IMG/VR virus record: IMGVR_UViG_3300017750_000023
Location: 1 to 41,906 of that record
Direction: 5' to 3' (one strand)
DNA length: 41,906 nucleotides
DNA from: a virus
Below the pieces are notes generated by a model. The model had not been told where the DNA came from, searched no databases, and saw only the letters and a program-made list of their open reading frames with translations. Position numbers and translations under genes: made by a program. How positions within the stretch are numbered: position 1 is the stretch's first letter; every line of letters starts with the position of its first letter. Positions 10,523 to 19,564 of the stretch are shown piece by piece.

Positions 10523-12265
10523 TTAGTAGGTGCCGCCGTCTAGAGTATTAGACCATTGAGCAGCTCCACTTCCGTTCATAGCTAAAATATAATCGTGATT
10601 TGTTGTGCTTGCATTTCCTGAAGGTTTTACGAGTCGGGTATACCCTCCGTCAGAGGCTGCTCCAATAAGTAAATCACCAACTGCTGTTGTTGAAATTCCC
10701 TTAATTCGTAAAGCATCTGATGATACCTCTAATGTAGTATCATCGTCGTTTACATTGAGAGTATTACCGCTCTTTGATAAAGCATCTCCCGCAATAATTT
10801 GACCCGCACCCGAAAACTGAGTAAATACTAAATTAGTTGTACCGAGAGTTGCTTGTCCTGTTACATTAGTAAGAACAAAACCATTGTCTCCATCGGAACC
10901 TTCTTCTACAAAAACAAACAATCCGCCGGTTACTTCCGTATTTGCATTTGCATCAGAAGATCTAGTAAGCACCGCACTTGCAGCTGGATCAGCGGCACCG
11001 ACAGTTGTAACTTCATATATGCCGTTTTCAACTTGACTTGTTTGATTCTGCACAAGTACTCTATCGCCCTGTGATAAAGCAATGCTATCAATAGTAATTG
11101 GGCCCGTAGCTGTTGCGGTAAGAGTTCCTGCAGAATTATTATAGGAGGCTGTAAAGTTGGCTTGAGTAGCAACGCGAGCCGAATCTTTTATATCTAATGC
11201 TTGTTTTACGGCGTCTACATATGCTTTAGTGGCTGCATCCTGTGCCTGGGTAGGATCCACAACATTAGTAATTCGGCTAGAGTTTACATCTACAACACCA
11301 GTACCGTTAGGGTTTAAAGAAATATCACCATTAGTATCAGTAGAAGATATTTCATTCCCCGTTACATTAATATTTCCGGCAGTAATATTTGTAATAGATG
11401 TCGCTAAACTTACAAATCCTTGTGAAACATTAAAATCACTGCTATTAAAAGACGCAGTACCTAAAGAAGCTGCTCCAGCATTTGCTCCGCTCGTAGCTGC
11501 AGTGGCACTGACAGTAAGAACTACGTCATTACCACTTGTAGTAACTGCTGTATTGATTGGGTTTGTACCCAAAATTTTCAGCTCACCATTAAGCTGCGCT
11601 AAATCTTGCTCCCCTCCCACGTCATCAGAGACTTTTAAAACAGTAGATACTGCTTGGAAAGTAAGTGCTCCCGACGCATCAGAGACAAGAGCATGCCCGC
11701 TAGTACTTGCATCAGCCGTGGGAAAAGTATATCCAGCCGCTCCATTAGCACCCAGATGTAGCTGCTTATTTAATTTAATCTGTTCTGCAGAATTAGTAGT
11801 AACAAGAGTAATATAATTGTTACTACCTTCACTAATTGTCAGACCTGTTGCAGAGTTATCTACAACCTTAAACTCCGTGGCTTGACTAGATAAATCTATG
11901 GTACCAGAATCAATATCAAGATTTCCGCTTCCTGTATCAATCTTTACATTGCCCGAGCCTGCAGTAATCGCATTTCCGTCTATAGTAAGATTAGCAGTTT
12001 TAAGTTTATTTACCTTTCCTGAAGAATCTGCAAGGATTGCACTTGTTGCACTTTCATTTAAGGTGCCCGGAGTATGGGCCATTAAGTCTGTAAAATATTT
12101 ACCCCCAATTACATCAATACTAGATGCATTATCTCCAGCGCCAGGTCGTCCGATATACAGCTTATTTTCTGTTGAGTGAGCATTATAGGCTAACTCCCCC
12201 ACCGCCATAGTACTAGGGGTACCCGCACTTGCGTGACGTCTTTTAATTTGAATTGTCTGAGCCAT
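10523..12265 (-). CDS. Tail fibre protein (580 aa)
   Basis: N-terminal MAQTIQIKRR...AVGELAYNAHSTENKLYIGRP domain followed by beta-rich repeats. Around residues 325-350 is DPTQAQDAATKAYVDAV, then a domain with the pattern 'DSARVAT...TIDSIALSQGDRVLVQNQTSQVENGIYEV' (about residues 355-410) that is widely found in phage fibres. The C-terminus ends TLDGGTY. An SD-like CCGGAG precedes the ATG. It belongs to the fibre operon driven by the promoter at 13073-13101. It is separated from the next gene by 43 bases. Fibre identity is confident; whether it is a shaft or a connector to the giant fibre is not known. Confidence 0.8.
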   Translation of the reverse strand: MAQTIQIKRRHASAGTPSTMAVGELAYNAHSTENKLYIGRPGAGDNASSIDVIGGKYFTDLMAHTPGTLNESATSAILADSSGKVNKLKTANLTIDGNAITAGSGNVKIDTGSGNLDIDSGTIDLSSQATEFKVVDNSATGLTISEGSNNYITLVTTNSAEQIKLNKQLHLGANGAAGYTFPTADASTSGHALVSDASGALTFQAVSTVLKVSDDVGGEQDLAQLNGELKILGTNPINTAVTTSGNDVVLTVSATAATSGANAGAASLGTASFNSSDFNVSQGFVSLATSITNITAGNINVTGNEISSTDTNGDISLNPNGTGVVDVNSSRITNVVDPTQAQDAATKAYVDAVKQALDIKDSARVATQANFTASYNNSAGTLTATATGPITIDSIALSQGDRVLVQNQTSQVENGIYEVTTVGAADPAASAVLTRSSDANANTEVTGGLFVFVEEGSDGDNGFVLTNVTGQATLGTTNLVFTQFSGAGQIIAGDALSKSGNTLNVNDDDTTLEVSSDALRIKGISTTAVGDLLIGAASDGGYTRLVKPSGNASTTNHDYILAMNGSGAAQWSNTLDGGTY

Positions 12266-12284
12266 TTATGAACTCCGGGGTAGC

Positions 12285-12707
12285 CTAAAAGGCTCCTGCA
12301 TCTAGTGTGTCTGAATCTCCTCCAGCTGCACCTACAATTATAGGTACCCACTCAAAAGTGCCAGTACTAGTTTCGCGATATATTTTTATTTGATCGTCGT
12401 CAGTATCATACCAAATATTTCCCTCACTTACAGAGGAGCCCCCTGTGGGAGCGGGTTGATTATCTTGTGAATAAGAGGCTAGATCGGCCAATTGTCGAAC
12501 TGCGGCGTCTATAGTTGTTGCTGTAATTTGTCCATAAGGGCTGAAGGATACATTTGACGCAGAAGCCGAAATAGGAAGGGCAAAGTTATTTACTACTAAA
12601 TCTGTCTCATCGCCAACAACATTTACAGAAACTGCACCTTCACTGCTTACTGTTATTTCTTTTACTTCTTCAGTAATACTAACCTGAGTAATATCTTGAT
12701 CAGCCAC
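12285..12707 (-). CDS. Small fibre/baseplate-associated protein (140 aa)
   Basis: Acidic protein with an N-terminal Val/Thr-rich stretch (VSITEEVKEITVSSEGAVSV), a middle segment containing TIDAAVRQLADLASYSQDNQ, and a domain with GNIWYDTDDDQIKIYRE and a Trp-containing strand (FEWVPI), the kind of small beta unit seen near the ends of fibre proteins. It ends DSDTLDAGAF, resembling TLDGGTY of the next gene. It overlaps the upstream gene by 8 bases, so translation is probably coupled. I do not recognise a named family; a structural role at the tail end is inferred from context. Confidence 0.65.
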   Translation of the reverse strand: MADQDITQVSITEEVKEITVSSEGAVSVNVVGDETDLVVNNFALPISASASNVSFSPYGQITATTIDAAVRQLADLASYSQDNQPAPTGGSSVSEGNIWYDTDDDQIKIYRETSTGTFEWVPIIVGAAGGDSDTLDAGAF

Positions 12708-13053
12708 TTGCTCCCACCGTAATTCCAGCAGTAAGATTTACTGTGCCTTCGATAAGTCTCTTAACTGTAACATTATCGGCAGTGTGTATTTCTAAATCAT
12801 AAACATACAAGCCGGGGGCAAGAGCCGCAGTAATATTTGGAAGTAGTTCCATTTTTACCTTCCCATCGGTTACTGGAGAAGGAATAGTGCAAGTAAACGT
12901 AGCAGCTGCAGTAGTAGCACTCTTGCTAGTTTTCATTTTCGCACGAGCCGCGTAGCCGTCAAGGTTTTTAGCTACCCCGGCTTCCTTAATAATCAGATCG
13001 ATAGCAAAAGTCGATCCTTGGTCAATCACTAGGTCATAGTTAGCTGCGCTCAT
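12700..13053 (-). CDS. Baseplate/fibre adaptor-like beta protein (117 aa)
   Basis: First gene of the fibre operon. The pattern 'YDLVIDQGSTFAIDLIIKEAG....LDGYAARAKMK' followed by 'LAPGLYVYDLEIHTADNVTVKRLIEGTVNL' resembles small N-terminal domains of baseplate upper proteins and similar short proteins in marine phages (recollection of family style). ATG at 13053 is preceded by GGAG (ATGGAGAATTTCAATG). The promoter at 13073-13101 predicts a leader of only about 13 bases. Probably an adaptor joining fibres to the tail tip; function inferred. Confidence 0.65.
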   Translation of the reverse strand: MSAANYDLVIDQGSTFAIDLIIKEAGVAKNLDGYAARAKMKTSKSATTAAATFTCTIPSPVTDGKVKMELLPNITAALAPGLYVYDLEIHTADNVTVKRLIEGTVNLTAGITVGASG

Positions 13054-13072
13054 TGAAATTCTCCATGATTAA

Positions 13073-13101
13073 ATTATAACAAAGGGGACATACGGAGTCA
13101 A
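13073..13101 (-). promoter_or_regulatory. Promoter of the fibre operon
   Basis: Minus strand: TTGACT, 17 bases, TATAAT, with the A-rich element AAAAAATAATTC immediately upstream. It fires leftward into the 117-residue gene; the start point should lie near 13066. It is back to back with the oxygenase promoter; 35 A/T-rich bases separate the two -35 boxes. Confidence 0.85.
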
Positions 13102-13136
13102 GAATTATTTTTTAAGTGGTTATACCAAAAAATATC

Positions 13137-13165
13137 TTGACAAGTTAACTAATTTATAGTATAAT
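13137..13165 (+). promoter_or_regulatory. Consensus sigma70 promoter of the oxygenase gene
   Basis: TTGACA at 13137-13142, 17 bases, TATAAT at 13160-13165, preceded by AAAAAATATC, which resembles the upstream element of the minus-strand promoters. Transcription would start near 13172, about 19 bases before the ATG. Confidence 0.88.
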
Positions 13166-13190
13166 AACGGCTCACTTAAAGGAATGTATA

Positions 13191-13820
13191 ATGGAATACG
13201 AAATAAAAGAACTAACCAATAAAACTCCCTATGTGTATATAAAAGATTTATATTCAAAAGAAGAGTTATCTGAGCTTTTTCTAGAGTTAGACTACCTACA
13301 AAGTAGAAAGAATATTTGGCTAGATCCGGAGCAAAGCGGAAGTGCAATGACTCCAGATAAAGTTCCTTTAAAAAATAATAAAGGGATATGGATTAATCAT
13401 TTATATAAACAGGTTGAGATGTCTGCAATTCTATCCCACAACATGAAAATATACTCTTCTGGACTAGCACAAACATTGGCGTCAGAACACTCCTGGTTTG
13501 AGTACTTAATACAAAACTCTCGCTTCTCAACACTTCTTTCTTATTACGAAAATAGCGGAGAATATAAACCCCACAGAGACAGATCTGTACTTACTACTTT
13601 AACCTGGCTTTACAAAGAGCCTAAACAGTTCGAAGGAGGAGAGCTTACTCTAAACGATGAAGTAGGATTTAATTGTGAAAATAACTCAATGCTTATATTT
13701 CCCTCTACCTGCATTCACGAAGTCTCTCCAGTAGTGCTACAAGAGACGGCAAAGTCTGGCATGGGTCGATATAGTATAACAACGTTTGTTACCCTAGAAG
13801 AAAGCCAAACAGACTCTTAA
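13191..13820 (+). CDS. 2-oxoglutarate/Fe(II)-dependent oxygenase (209 aa)
   Basis: Contains the iron-binding triad of the prolyl-4-hydroxylase-like 2OG oxygenases: H128-x-D130 in YKPHRDRS and H176 in CIHEVSPV, followed by R193 in GRYSITTF, which would bind 2-oxoglutarate. The strand FEGGELTL between them is typical. Such enzymes hydroxylate proteins, nucleic acids or small molecules; many marine phages carry them with unknown targets. It is the only plus-strand gene within the late region, has its own perfect promoter, and an SD-like AAAGGA about 8 bases before ATG. It ends 2 bases before the end of the convergent tail-tip gene, with no clear terminator, so transcripts may overlap. Probably a separately expressed accessory gene (moron). 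Confidence 0.88.
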   Translation: MEYEIKELTNKTPYVYIKDLYSKEELSELFLELDYLQSRKNIWLDPEQSGSAMTPDKVPLKNNKGIWINHLYKQVEMSAILSHNMKIYSSGLAQTLASEHSWFEYLIQNSRFSTLLSYYENSGEYKPHRDRSVLTTLTWLYKEPKQFEGGELTLNDEVGFNCENNSMLIFPSTCIHEVSPVVLQETAKSGMGRYSITTFVTLEESQTDS

Positions 13821-13822
13821 CC

Positions 13823-16800
13823 TTATAACTTTCCAATTTTTACCCTTAAAGTTCCTCCATCAAAGATCTTAATCGTATTATTTCCTTGAGTAGTATCTAA
13901 AATAATTGTATTTGAGGAGGAAATTGAAGTTTGTCCGTTTCCTATAATTAGTCCTGCGGTGGATAAGCCAATTTTACCCCCGCTAATAGCGGTAGCACTA
14001 AATTGAATAGCAGCGGTCTGAAAGCCAGAGTTATTACTTAACTGACTTGTTTGACTAGGAGGGGTAACATAGTTAGTTGTTTGAGTAACATTTATCTGTC
14101 CTGGCTGAGTAAATGCTTGAGTTTGATACCCAGGACCATTTTGAAATTGACTTAAATTGCTCAAACCAGATTGAAAGCCGGGACCATTAGTAAACTGACT
14201 TAAATTGCTTAAACCAGATTGAAAGTTTTGATTATTCTGTAGTTGACTAATCTGCGTGGGATTGGCTTGATAATTCTGAGTTTGAGCAACATTTATTTGG
14301 CCTGGATTAGTAAATGCGTTAGTTTGAAACCCCGCTCCATTAGTTAACTGATTTGTGTTTGTCGGGGGTGCTGCGTAATTATTTGTTTGAGTAACATTTA
14401 TCTGTGCTGGTTGAGTAAAGGCATTAGTTTGATATCCAGAATTATTCTGTAGCTGACCAACCTGAGTAGGATTAGCTTGATAGTTTAAAGTTTGTGTTAC
14501 ATTTATCTGACCTACATTTAATCTTTGTGCATCAATTGTACCAGTTGTAATCTGTCCCCCATCAATAGTTGTAGTACCTTGCTCCCCGAAGCTTAGAGAA
14601 TTATTTCCATCTCCTACTTCTTGCGAGCTTGTAAAAGTAACTAGTCCCGTAAAACCTATCCCCTGAATAACGTTGCCGATAGAAATACTTTGAGTTCCTG
14701 CATAGCTGCTCTCTTCAATAGTTACTCTTACATACCAATATTTATTTGCATTACCAGCAGCAAACGTAGGCGCTTGTTCGGCCCATCCAGAAGTATGCGA
14801 AGCAAAAAGCCCAGTAGAAAAGCTATAGCCGCTAGCAGTAGGGGCGGTGGGGGCAGAGGAAGAACTACTTTGATAGTATAAGACAGCACTAGCTGTCCTA
14901 GGACCCGTAGCTCCAGTTTGTCCTAGCTGCCCTTGCTGCCCAGGTACCCCGTCAACTCCTCTTCTGCTTTTAGTGAAGGTCTGTACCTTTTCAAATGTAG
15001 TAGTACCACCCAAAGAATCAGTAACAATAATAGTATATGTTATAGATCCTGTGTCTGCAGACATGGCAGAAATAGATTGACGAACATATGATGTTGACGT
15101 ACTACTTGCAGCACCTGCAGTTATTCCAGAAGATATAGTTGCATTAGAAACTCTAAACGAAGGCTTTCCATAAGGACTAGTATCGTCATAGTTTAATGCA
15201 GTACTTCCTATAAAAGCGGTTATGCTTATATTTGTATTGTTAAAACTAGTAGGAGTTCCAGATCCATCAGCCAAAACACTAACATTATCATTAGTAAGAT
15301 TTACTGAAATTGCGTCTCTAGCGCCATCTGAGATACCAATTACTCCGCCCGTAGGACTGACAGGATGGTACGCGGAAAAAACTTCTCGAGGTGCGCGAGT
15401 ATTTATTCTCTGATTAGGAACAAGAACACTATAACGTATCCAGTAATATAATGTTTGGGCCCCTTCGCCTGTAATTATATCGGTGTATATATCGCTCTTA
15501 GAAGTGCCCACAAGTTTTGTGGTAGAATGAGTAAGATTATTTGCAGTTCCCCTCCATATCTGTACACTATAAGTTGCGGCATTGAATGAACTAGAATTTG
15601 TCCATGTTAACTCAATTCCTCCTCTATCGTTTTGAGTAGCATTTAGGCCTGAAGGTGCAATAGGTGTGGCTATATTACCTATGCCCGGTTCTACCTGTTG
15701 AATTACTCCTTTTGCTACAGGGGCAGTAATTAAGTAAGCGTCGTCACTATGCTCAAAAGCGGTTACTTGAGTTGTACAGTTTTCATTAAAAGTTAGGTTA
15801 GATACTCTAAATAACTTATTAGTCCAACCAAACCGCGGGTATGTTACTCTAATAACATTGCCAGCAACAAATAAAATACCTTTTGGACCAACAGTAAAGC
15901 CTATCTTAAGACTAGATCGTGATTCTTCCAAGTATTGTTTTGCATTAATTCTTGCATTATAGTAATTAGTAATATAAGGGGTGCGAATTGATCCTTTTTT
16001 AGGAACCATCCTATCTTCTTTAAGATAAGTAGAATTAAACAAAGCTACGGACCTTGACTCAAATCGGTTTTGAGGGTCATTTATAGCAACGTCAATTTGA
16101 TTATACGTTCCCTTTTGTCCAGCATCTTCAACGGCTATGCTACCAATTATATCTCCTTCATCGATATCTTCTGCTATATAATCAGCAGAATTTACAGTTA
16201 TAGTCGATGGAGGAGTAAACGTTCCTTTAACCCCTAAGGAGTATTTACCGTTAGAGTACCTTAGCATACCATTAAAATGTCCGAGCATTCCATTAATATT
16301 ATCAAAGATAGGCTTATTAGTATTTATAACAGCATTTGTTTGGTGCCGCGTGACATGTCTTTGATTCTGTGCCTCCCAGCCCAAATACCTCCAATATTTA
16401 ACATCATCACAGTCATATAAATTGTACCCAGAAGAGAAAGAACCTCCCCCAGAATGCTCTTTAATTACAGGATTACCGTCGAAAGTTTTCCGAGTAGGGT
16501 TTCTGTCTACTACAATATTGGCAGCACCAGACCCACTAACTTTTGTAATGTTAAAAGTACTAACACCCGGAGTAGTAGAAGGAGTATTACTAATTATCCC
16601 GTTAGAAGAAGCTTTATGCAGAGCTCCTTCATAATAGTAAAGTTCGTCGGTGTAAAAATACTTCCAGTTTTCCCAGCGATGGACAAGTTTGCCTAGAACA
16701 TTAGTTAAAACTATAGATTTATAGGTGGTACCTCCTATAGTCTCACTCGTTATACTTTTTACCTCACCTTGAAATAAGACTTTTCCGGATGCTGCTGCAT

Positions 16801-19564
16801 ATTGGTAAACTGCACCCACTTGTACAGTAACTACAGTAGTTAATATAGTGACATCAGATCTAGTATCACAAGCGCGTGCCGAAGCTAGAAAAGACTCGAG
16901 ATCAATATCCTCCTCTATGTCTAGATCCCGACCGTATCTTTTACTGGTTAAATAATCTAATAGTTGAATTGCGGGATTTGTAGATACACGAATATCGTCA
17001 TCTGTGCTCAGAATCTTGTAAGTATCTCCTGAAGTAGGTAACTGCTCTTCCTCAAACACACTAGAAACTTTTGCTATACGAGAGCCACCATCATAATCAA
17101 CTATTTGTCTTTTTTGCTTTAAAATACTGCCATCATTTAGAGTTTTAGTGATTTCAATAAATAATCCATTATACGCATCATCAGAAGAACTGGCTGTAGA
17201 GGCAAGTCTGACGCAGTTTTTTAATATTACATAAGAATTTACTAAGTTAGATGCATTTGTTCCCGTATTACCTACGTTTGTTATAGTATTGCCGCTACCA
17301 GAATATGCAAAAGAGTAATGATTAAGTTTATCTTTGGTAAAAGTTCCAGCATCACTACCAGAAATGGCAATAGCACTACCAAGAGTAAAAGCGTCTATAA
17401 AGGTGGAGTCCAAAGTACCGAAAGTTATATTTGTAGAGACTCCATTGCTGTTTGCTGAAGCGGATGTAATTTGTTTGGATAGAGTAGTTTGTACTGCTCC
17501 AGTATTCTCTGAGTTATCATAAGTTTGCATATGATAAGTATTACCGCCGCTAGTCATATAAAAAGATGTGGTGGAACCTATAGGAGGTTTTTCCATAAAT
17601 CTAATTAGATTTTTGGCGGCCCCAGACATTTCAGTTATAGCATATATATCAGCAATTTTTACTGTGCCTAAGGTAGAGTTATCAGAAGTCTTTTTTATAG
17701 TTACTTCTTCGCCTAAATTAAAATTAGAAAGGGCATCATCACTACTTGTATAGCTAGGATGTTGTTCATAAGAAAAGTCATAATTAAAACACTTTAATCC
17801 CTTGCCCCTAACTACAAAGTCCAGGGAAGGAATAGTGGTATCTCCCTCTCCTATAGTGTATTCAACAACTGCGTATGCTGTATCCAGTACCTTATGGTTT
17901 CCTCCCCAATAATCTGCGCTACCATTATAATAATCAGTACCTAGTTTAAAGTTAGCAGCATTTCTTAAAAGTAGTTGATCAGCTCTTTGTTCTTCTTTTC
18001 CAGAATGAAATAACAGCTTCGCATTTATAGGGCTAGTAAAACTAGTACCTTTTTCATGGGTTATCCCTGCCGCACTATTACTTGCTCCAAAAGTGAAAGC
18101 AGAAGCTGTTGGAGCTTGATAATCATATTGTACTTGATAAGTTTCTTTTTCTGCCTGATCTACTTCAGCCCAATCTATATATCCGTTAGACTCAGAGTGT
18201 CCAGAAGTAGAAAAGGTGCTTCCTGTAAGAACATTTTGTCCAGTTAAAGTATCTCCCTGATCCATTCGACCAACACAAAGTACATCAACTGTTTCCTCAG
18301 AAGTTTGCTGACTGCGAGTATCTTTGTCATTTTCATCAATGCAGATAGAAGAGGTATCATCTAAATAAACGTCATATATTCCTCCAACTTCACCCTCACA
18401 CAGAGCATATGCGCAAAAAACTTTTTTGGCGTCACTGTTAAGAGCATCTACAAAGAAAGGAATACTGTCTATCTTATTTACACCATAGACCACAGGAAGA
18501 TACTTTGCATCCAAATTAAATCGTAGGTCTGTTTCCCTGTCTACCTCTACCTCGTACTCTACTAATCTTTTCCCGCCAAATAATCCTGCCAAACCTCCGC
18601 GCTTTTTCTCTTTATATCGAGTTTCATTTACTTGATATGTTGCTATAAGATTTACTGCCTGCTCACTATGAGCGAAGCCAAGATCCTTAGCATAGGCTGG
18701 ACGAGTTAGAGCTTCGGGATCCGGCTTGTTATTACCGTCTAAAGCTCTATGATAAGAATCTGACGTTAATCTTCCTTGCACTCTAGAAAAATCAGCCCAA
18801 TGACTAGTAAGAGTCCATGATACTATAGAAGATTTTGTTACATCTTCGGAAATTTTTCCTTGCGATATAATCCCTTTGAATATTAAATAAGGAGCACCTA
18901 TAGCAGCACCTGTAGAGATATCTATATGTACTTTATATACAAAAACATCTCTATTTATATATCGTGCATAACTGTTACTACTCCTATTGCTTATCACGCC
19001 CTCTACTTCAGGACTACTAAGTTGCAAGGTTCTTGTTGCAGAAGATTCGCTACTAATTGTATCAATAGCAGTTATATTGGCTGTAAGATTATTATTCGAA
19101 AAAGTATTTATTCTTACAGATTTGCTATCATTTGTGCCATTATAAATAGTTACTAAATCCCCTTCTCTAAACCCGGCTTCGACAAGATCGTCTGTAGCTG
19201 TAAGGGAGGAAGCTGTAGTAGTAAGAGTAGTAGTAAGAGTAGTTTTTAGTGCTGCAGAGGATACATTTAGTGTCATAGAAGAAGCTTTTGCTTGAATAGT
19301 CTCGGACACTGCACCTACTTTAGTGAGCTTATTCGCTACATAAGTTTGATTTCCATTAGCATTTCCTGCAACGTCAGAGCTGCCATCGTTAAAAACAATG
19401 TCTCTGGAACCATCTGTTACATAGATATAGTCCTTTGCTCTTCGTGCGCTTTTCCCTCCCTCTGTTTTTAAGGGCTTCTCAAACTTGACCAAGTGTGCAT
19501 AAGCAAAGGGCTCCTCTATAAGAAGGGAGTTGCGTAAATTTGTATTTAAAGTTCTAATTGCCAT
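13823..19564 (-). CDS. Tail tip / host specificity protein, J-like (1913 aa)
   Basis: Large protein in the position of the lambda J or central tail hub gene, directly after the distal tail gene. The N-terminal third contains tail-hub-like segments (SYARYINRDVFVYKVHIDIS, DSDAKKVFCAYALCEGEVGGIYDVYLDD). Middle: PAIQLLDYLTSKRYGRDLDIE, typical of J-like proteins. A fibronectin-III-like domain follows (APSGLNATQNDRGGIELTW...YSVQIWRG). Near residue 1530 a short collagen-like Gly-x-y run (GVDGVPGQQGQLGQTGATG) leads to an Asn/Gln-rich repeat region at residues about 1683-1856, then a compact C-terminal beta end. It probably closes the tail tube and carries receptor-binding parts. Its ATG lies 1 base beyond the overlap with the upstream stop codon (ATTACTG junction). 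Confidence 0.88.
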   Translation of the reverse strand: MAIRTLNTNLRNSLLIEEPFAYAHLVKFEKPLKTEGGKSARRAKDYIYVTDGSRDIVFNDGSSDVAGNANGNQTYVANKLTKVGAVSETIQAKASSMTLNVSSAALKTTLTTTLTTTASSLTATDDLVEAGFREGDLVTIYNGTNDSKSVRINTFSNNNLTANITAIDTISSESSATRTLQLSSPEVEGVISNRSSNSYARYINRDVFVYKVHIDISTGAAIGAPYLIFKGIISQGKISEDVTKSSIVSWTLTSHWADFSRVQGRLTSDSYHRALDGNNKPDPEALTRPAYAKDLGFAHSEQAVNLIATYQVNETRYKEKKRGGLAGLFGGKRLVEYEVEVDRETDLRFNLDAKYLPVVYGVNKIDSIPFFVDALNSDAKKVFCAYALCEGEVGGIYDVYLDDTSSICIDENDKDTRSQQTSEETVDVLCVGRMDQGDTLTGQNVLTGSTFSTSGHSESNGYIDWAEVDQAEKETYQVQYDYQAPTASAFTFGASNSAAGITHEKGTSFTSPINAKLLFHSGKEEQRADQLLLRNAANFKLGTDYYNGSADYWGGNHKVLDTAYAVVEYTIGEGDTTIPSLDFVVRGKGLKCFNYDFSYEQHPSYTSSDDALSNFNLGEEVTIKKTSDNSTLGTVKIADIYAITEMSGAAKNLIRFMEKPPIGSTTSFYMTSGGNTYHMQTYDNSENTGAVQTTLSKQITSASANSNGVSTNITFGTLDSTFIDAFTLGSAIAISGSDAGTFTKDKLNHYSFAYSGSGNTITNVGNTGTNASNLVNSYVILKNCVRLASTASSSDDAYNGLFIEITKTLNDGSILKQKRQIVDYDGGSRIAKVSSVFEEEQLPTSGDTYKILSTDDDIRVSTNPAIQLLDYLTSKRYGRDLDIEEDIDLESFLASARACDTRSDVTILTTVVTVQVGAVYQYAAASGKVLFQGEVKSITSETIGGTTYKSIVLTNVLGKLVHRWENWKYFYTDELYYYEGALHKASSNGIISNTPSTTPGVSTFNITKVSGSGAANIVVDRNPTRKTFDGNPVIKEHSGGGSFSSGYNLYDCDDVKYWRYLGWEAQNQRHVTRHQTNAVINTNKPIFDNINGMLGHFNGMLRYSNGKYSLGVKGTFTPPSTITVNSADYIAEDIDEGDIIGSIAVEDAGQKGTYNQIDVAINDPQNRFESRSVALFNSTYLKEDRMVPKKGSIRTPYITNYYNARINAKQYLEESRSSLKIGFTVGPKGILFVAGNVIRVTYPRFGWTNKLFRVSNLTFNENCTTQVTAFEHSDDAYLITAPVAKGVIQQVEPGIGNIATPIAPSGLNATQNDRGGIELTWTNSSSFNAATYSVQIWRGTANNLTHSTTKLVGTSKSDIYTDIITGEGAQTLYYWIRYSVLVPNQRINTRAPREVFSAYHPVSPTGGVIGISDGARDAISVNLTNDNVSVLADGSGTPTSFNNTNISITAFIGSTALNYDDTSPYGKPSFRVSNATISSGITAGAASSTSTSYVRQSISAMSADTGSITYTIIVTDSLGGTTTFEKVQTFTKSRRGVDGVPGQQGQLGQTGATGPRTASAVLYYQSSSSSAPTAPTASGYSFSTGLFASHTSGWAEQAPTFAAGNANKYWYVRVTIEESSYAGTQSISIGNVIQGIGFTGLVTFTSSQEVGDGNNSLSFGEQGTTTIDGGQITTGTIDAQRLNVGQINVTQTLNYQANPTQVGQLQNNSGYQTNAFTQPAQINVTQTNNYAAPPTNTNQLTNGAGFQTNAFTNPGQINVAQTQNYQANPTQISQLQNNQNFQSGLSNLSQFTNGPGFQSGLSNLSQFQNGPGYQTQAFTQPGQINVTQTTNYVTPPSQTSQLSNNSGFQTAAIQFSATAISGGKIGLSTAGLIIGNGQTSISSSNTIILDTTQGNNTIKIFDGGTLRVKIGKL
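13996..14516 (-). repeat. Asn/Gln-rich coding repeats in the tail tip protein
   Basis: Repeats of 35 codons with the pattern QINVTQTxNYxxxPTQxxQL, then xNxxGxQTxAFTxPG. Two complete 35-residue units are followed by one expanded to 67 residues, which contains two copies of a 16-residue subrepeat (FQSGLSNLSQFxNGPG), and then a partial unit. Nearly one residue in three is Asn or Gln. Confidence 0.85.

Noticed and set aside
12280-12293. Short stem AGCCT/AGGCT at the end of the 140-residue gene
   Set aside because: Only 5 base pairs with a 3-base loop and no T-run; not a credible terminator.
13120-13347. 75-codon minus-strand frame opposite the oxygenase gene start
   Set aside because: It lies antisense to a confident enzyme gene and overlaps its promoter.
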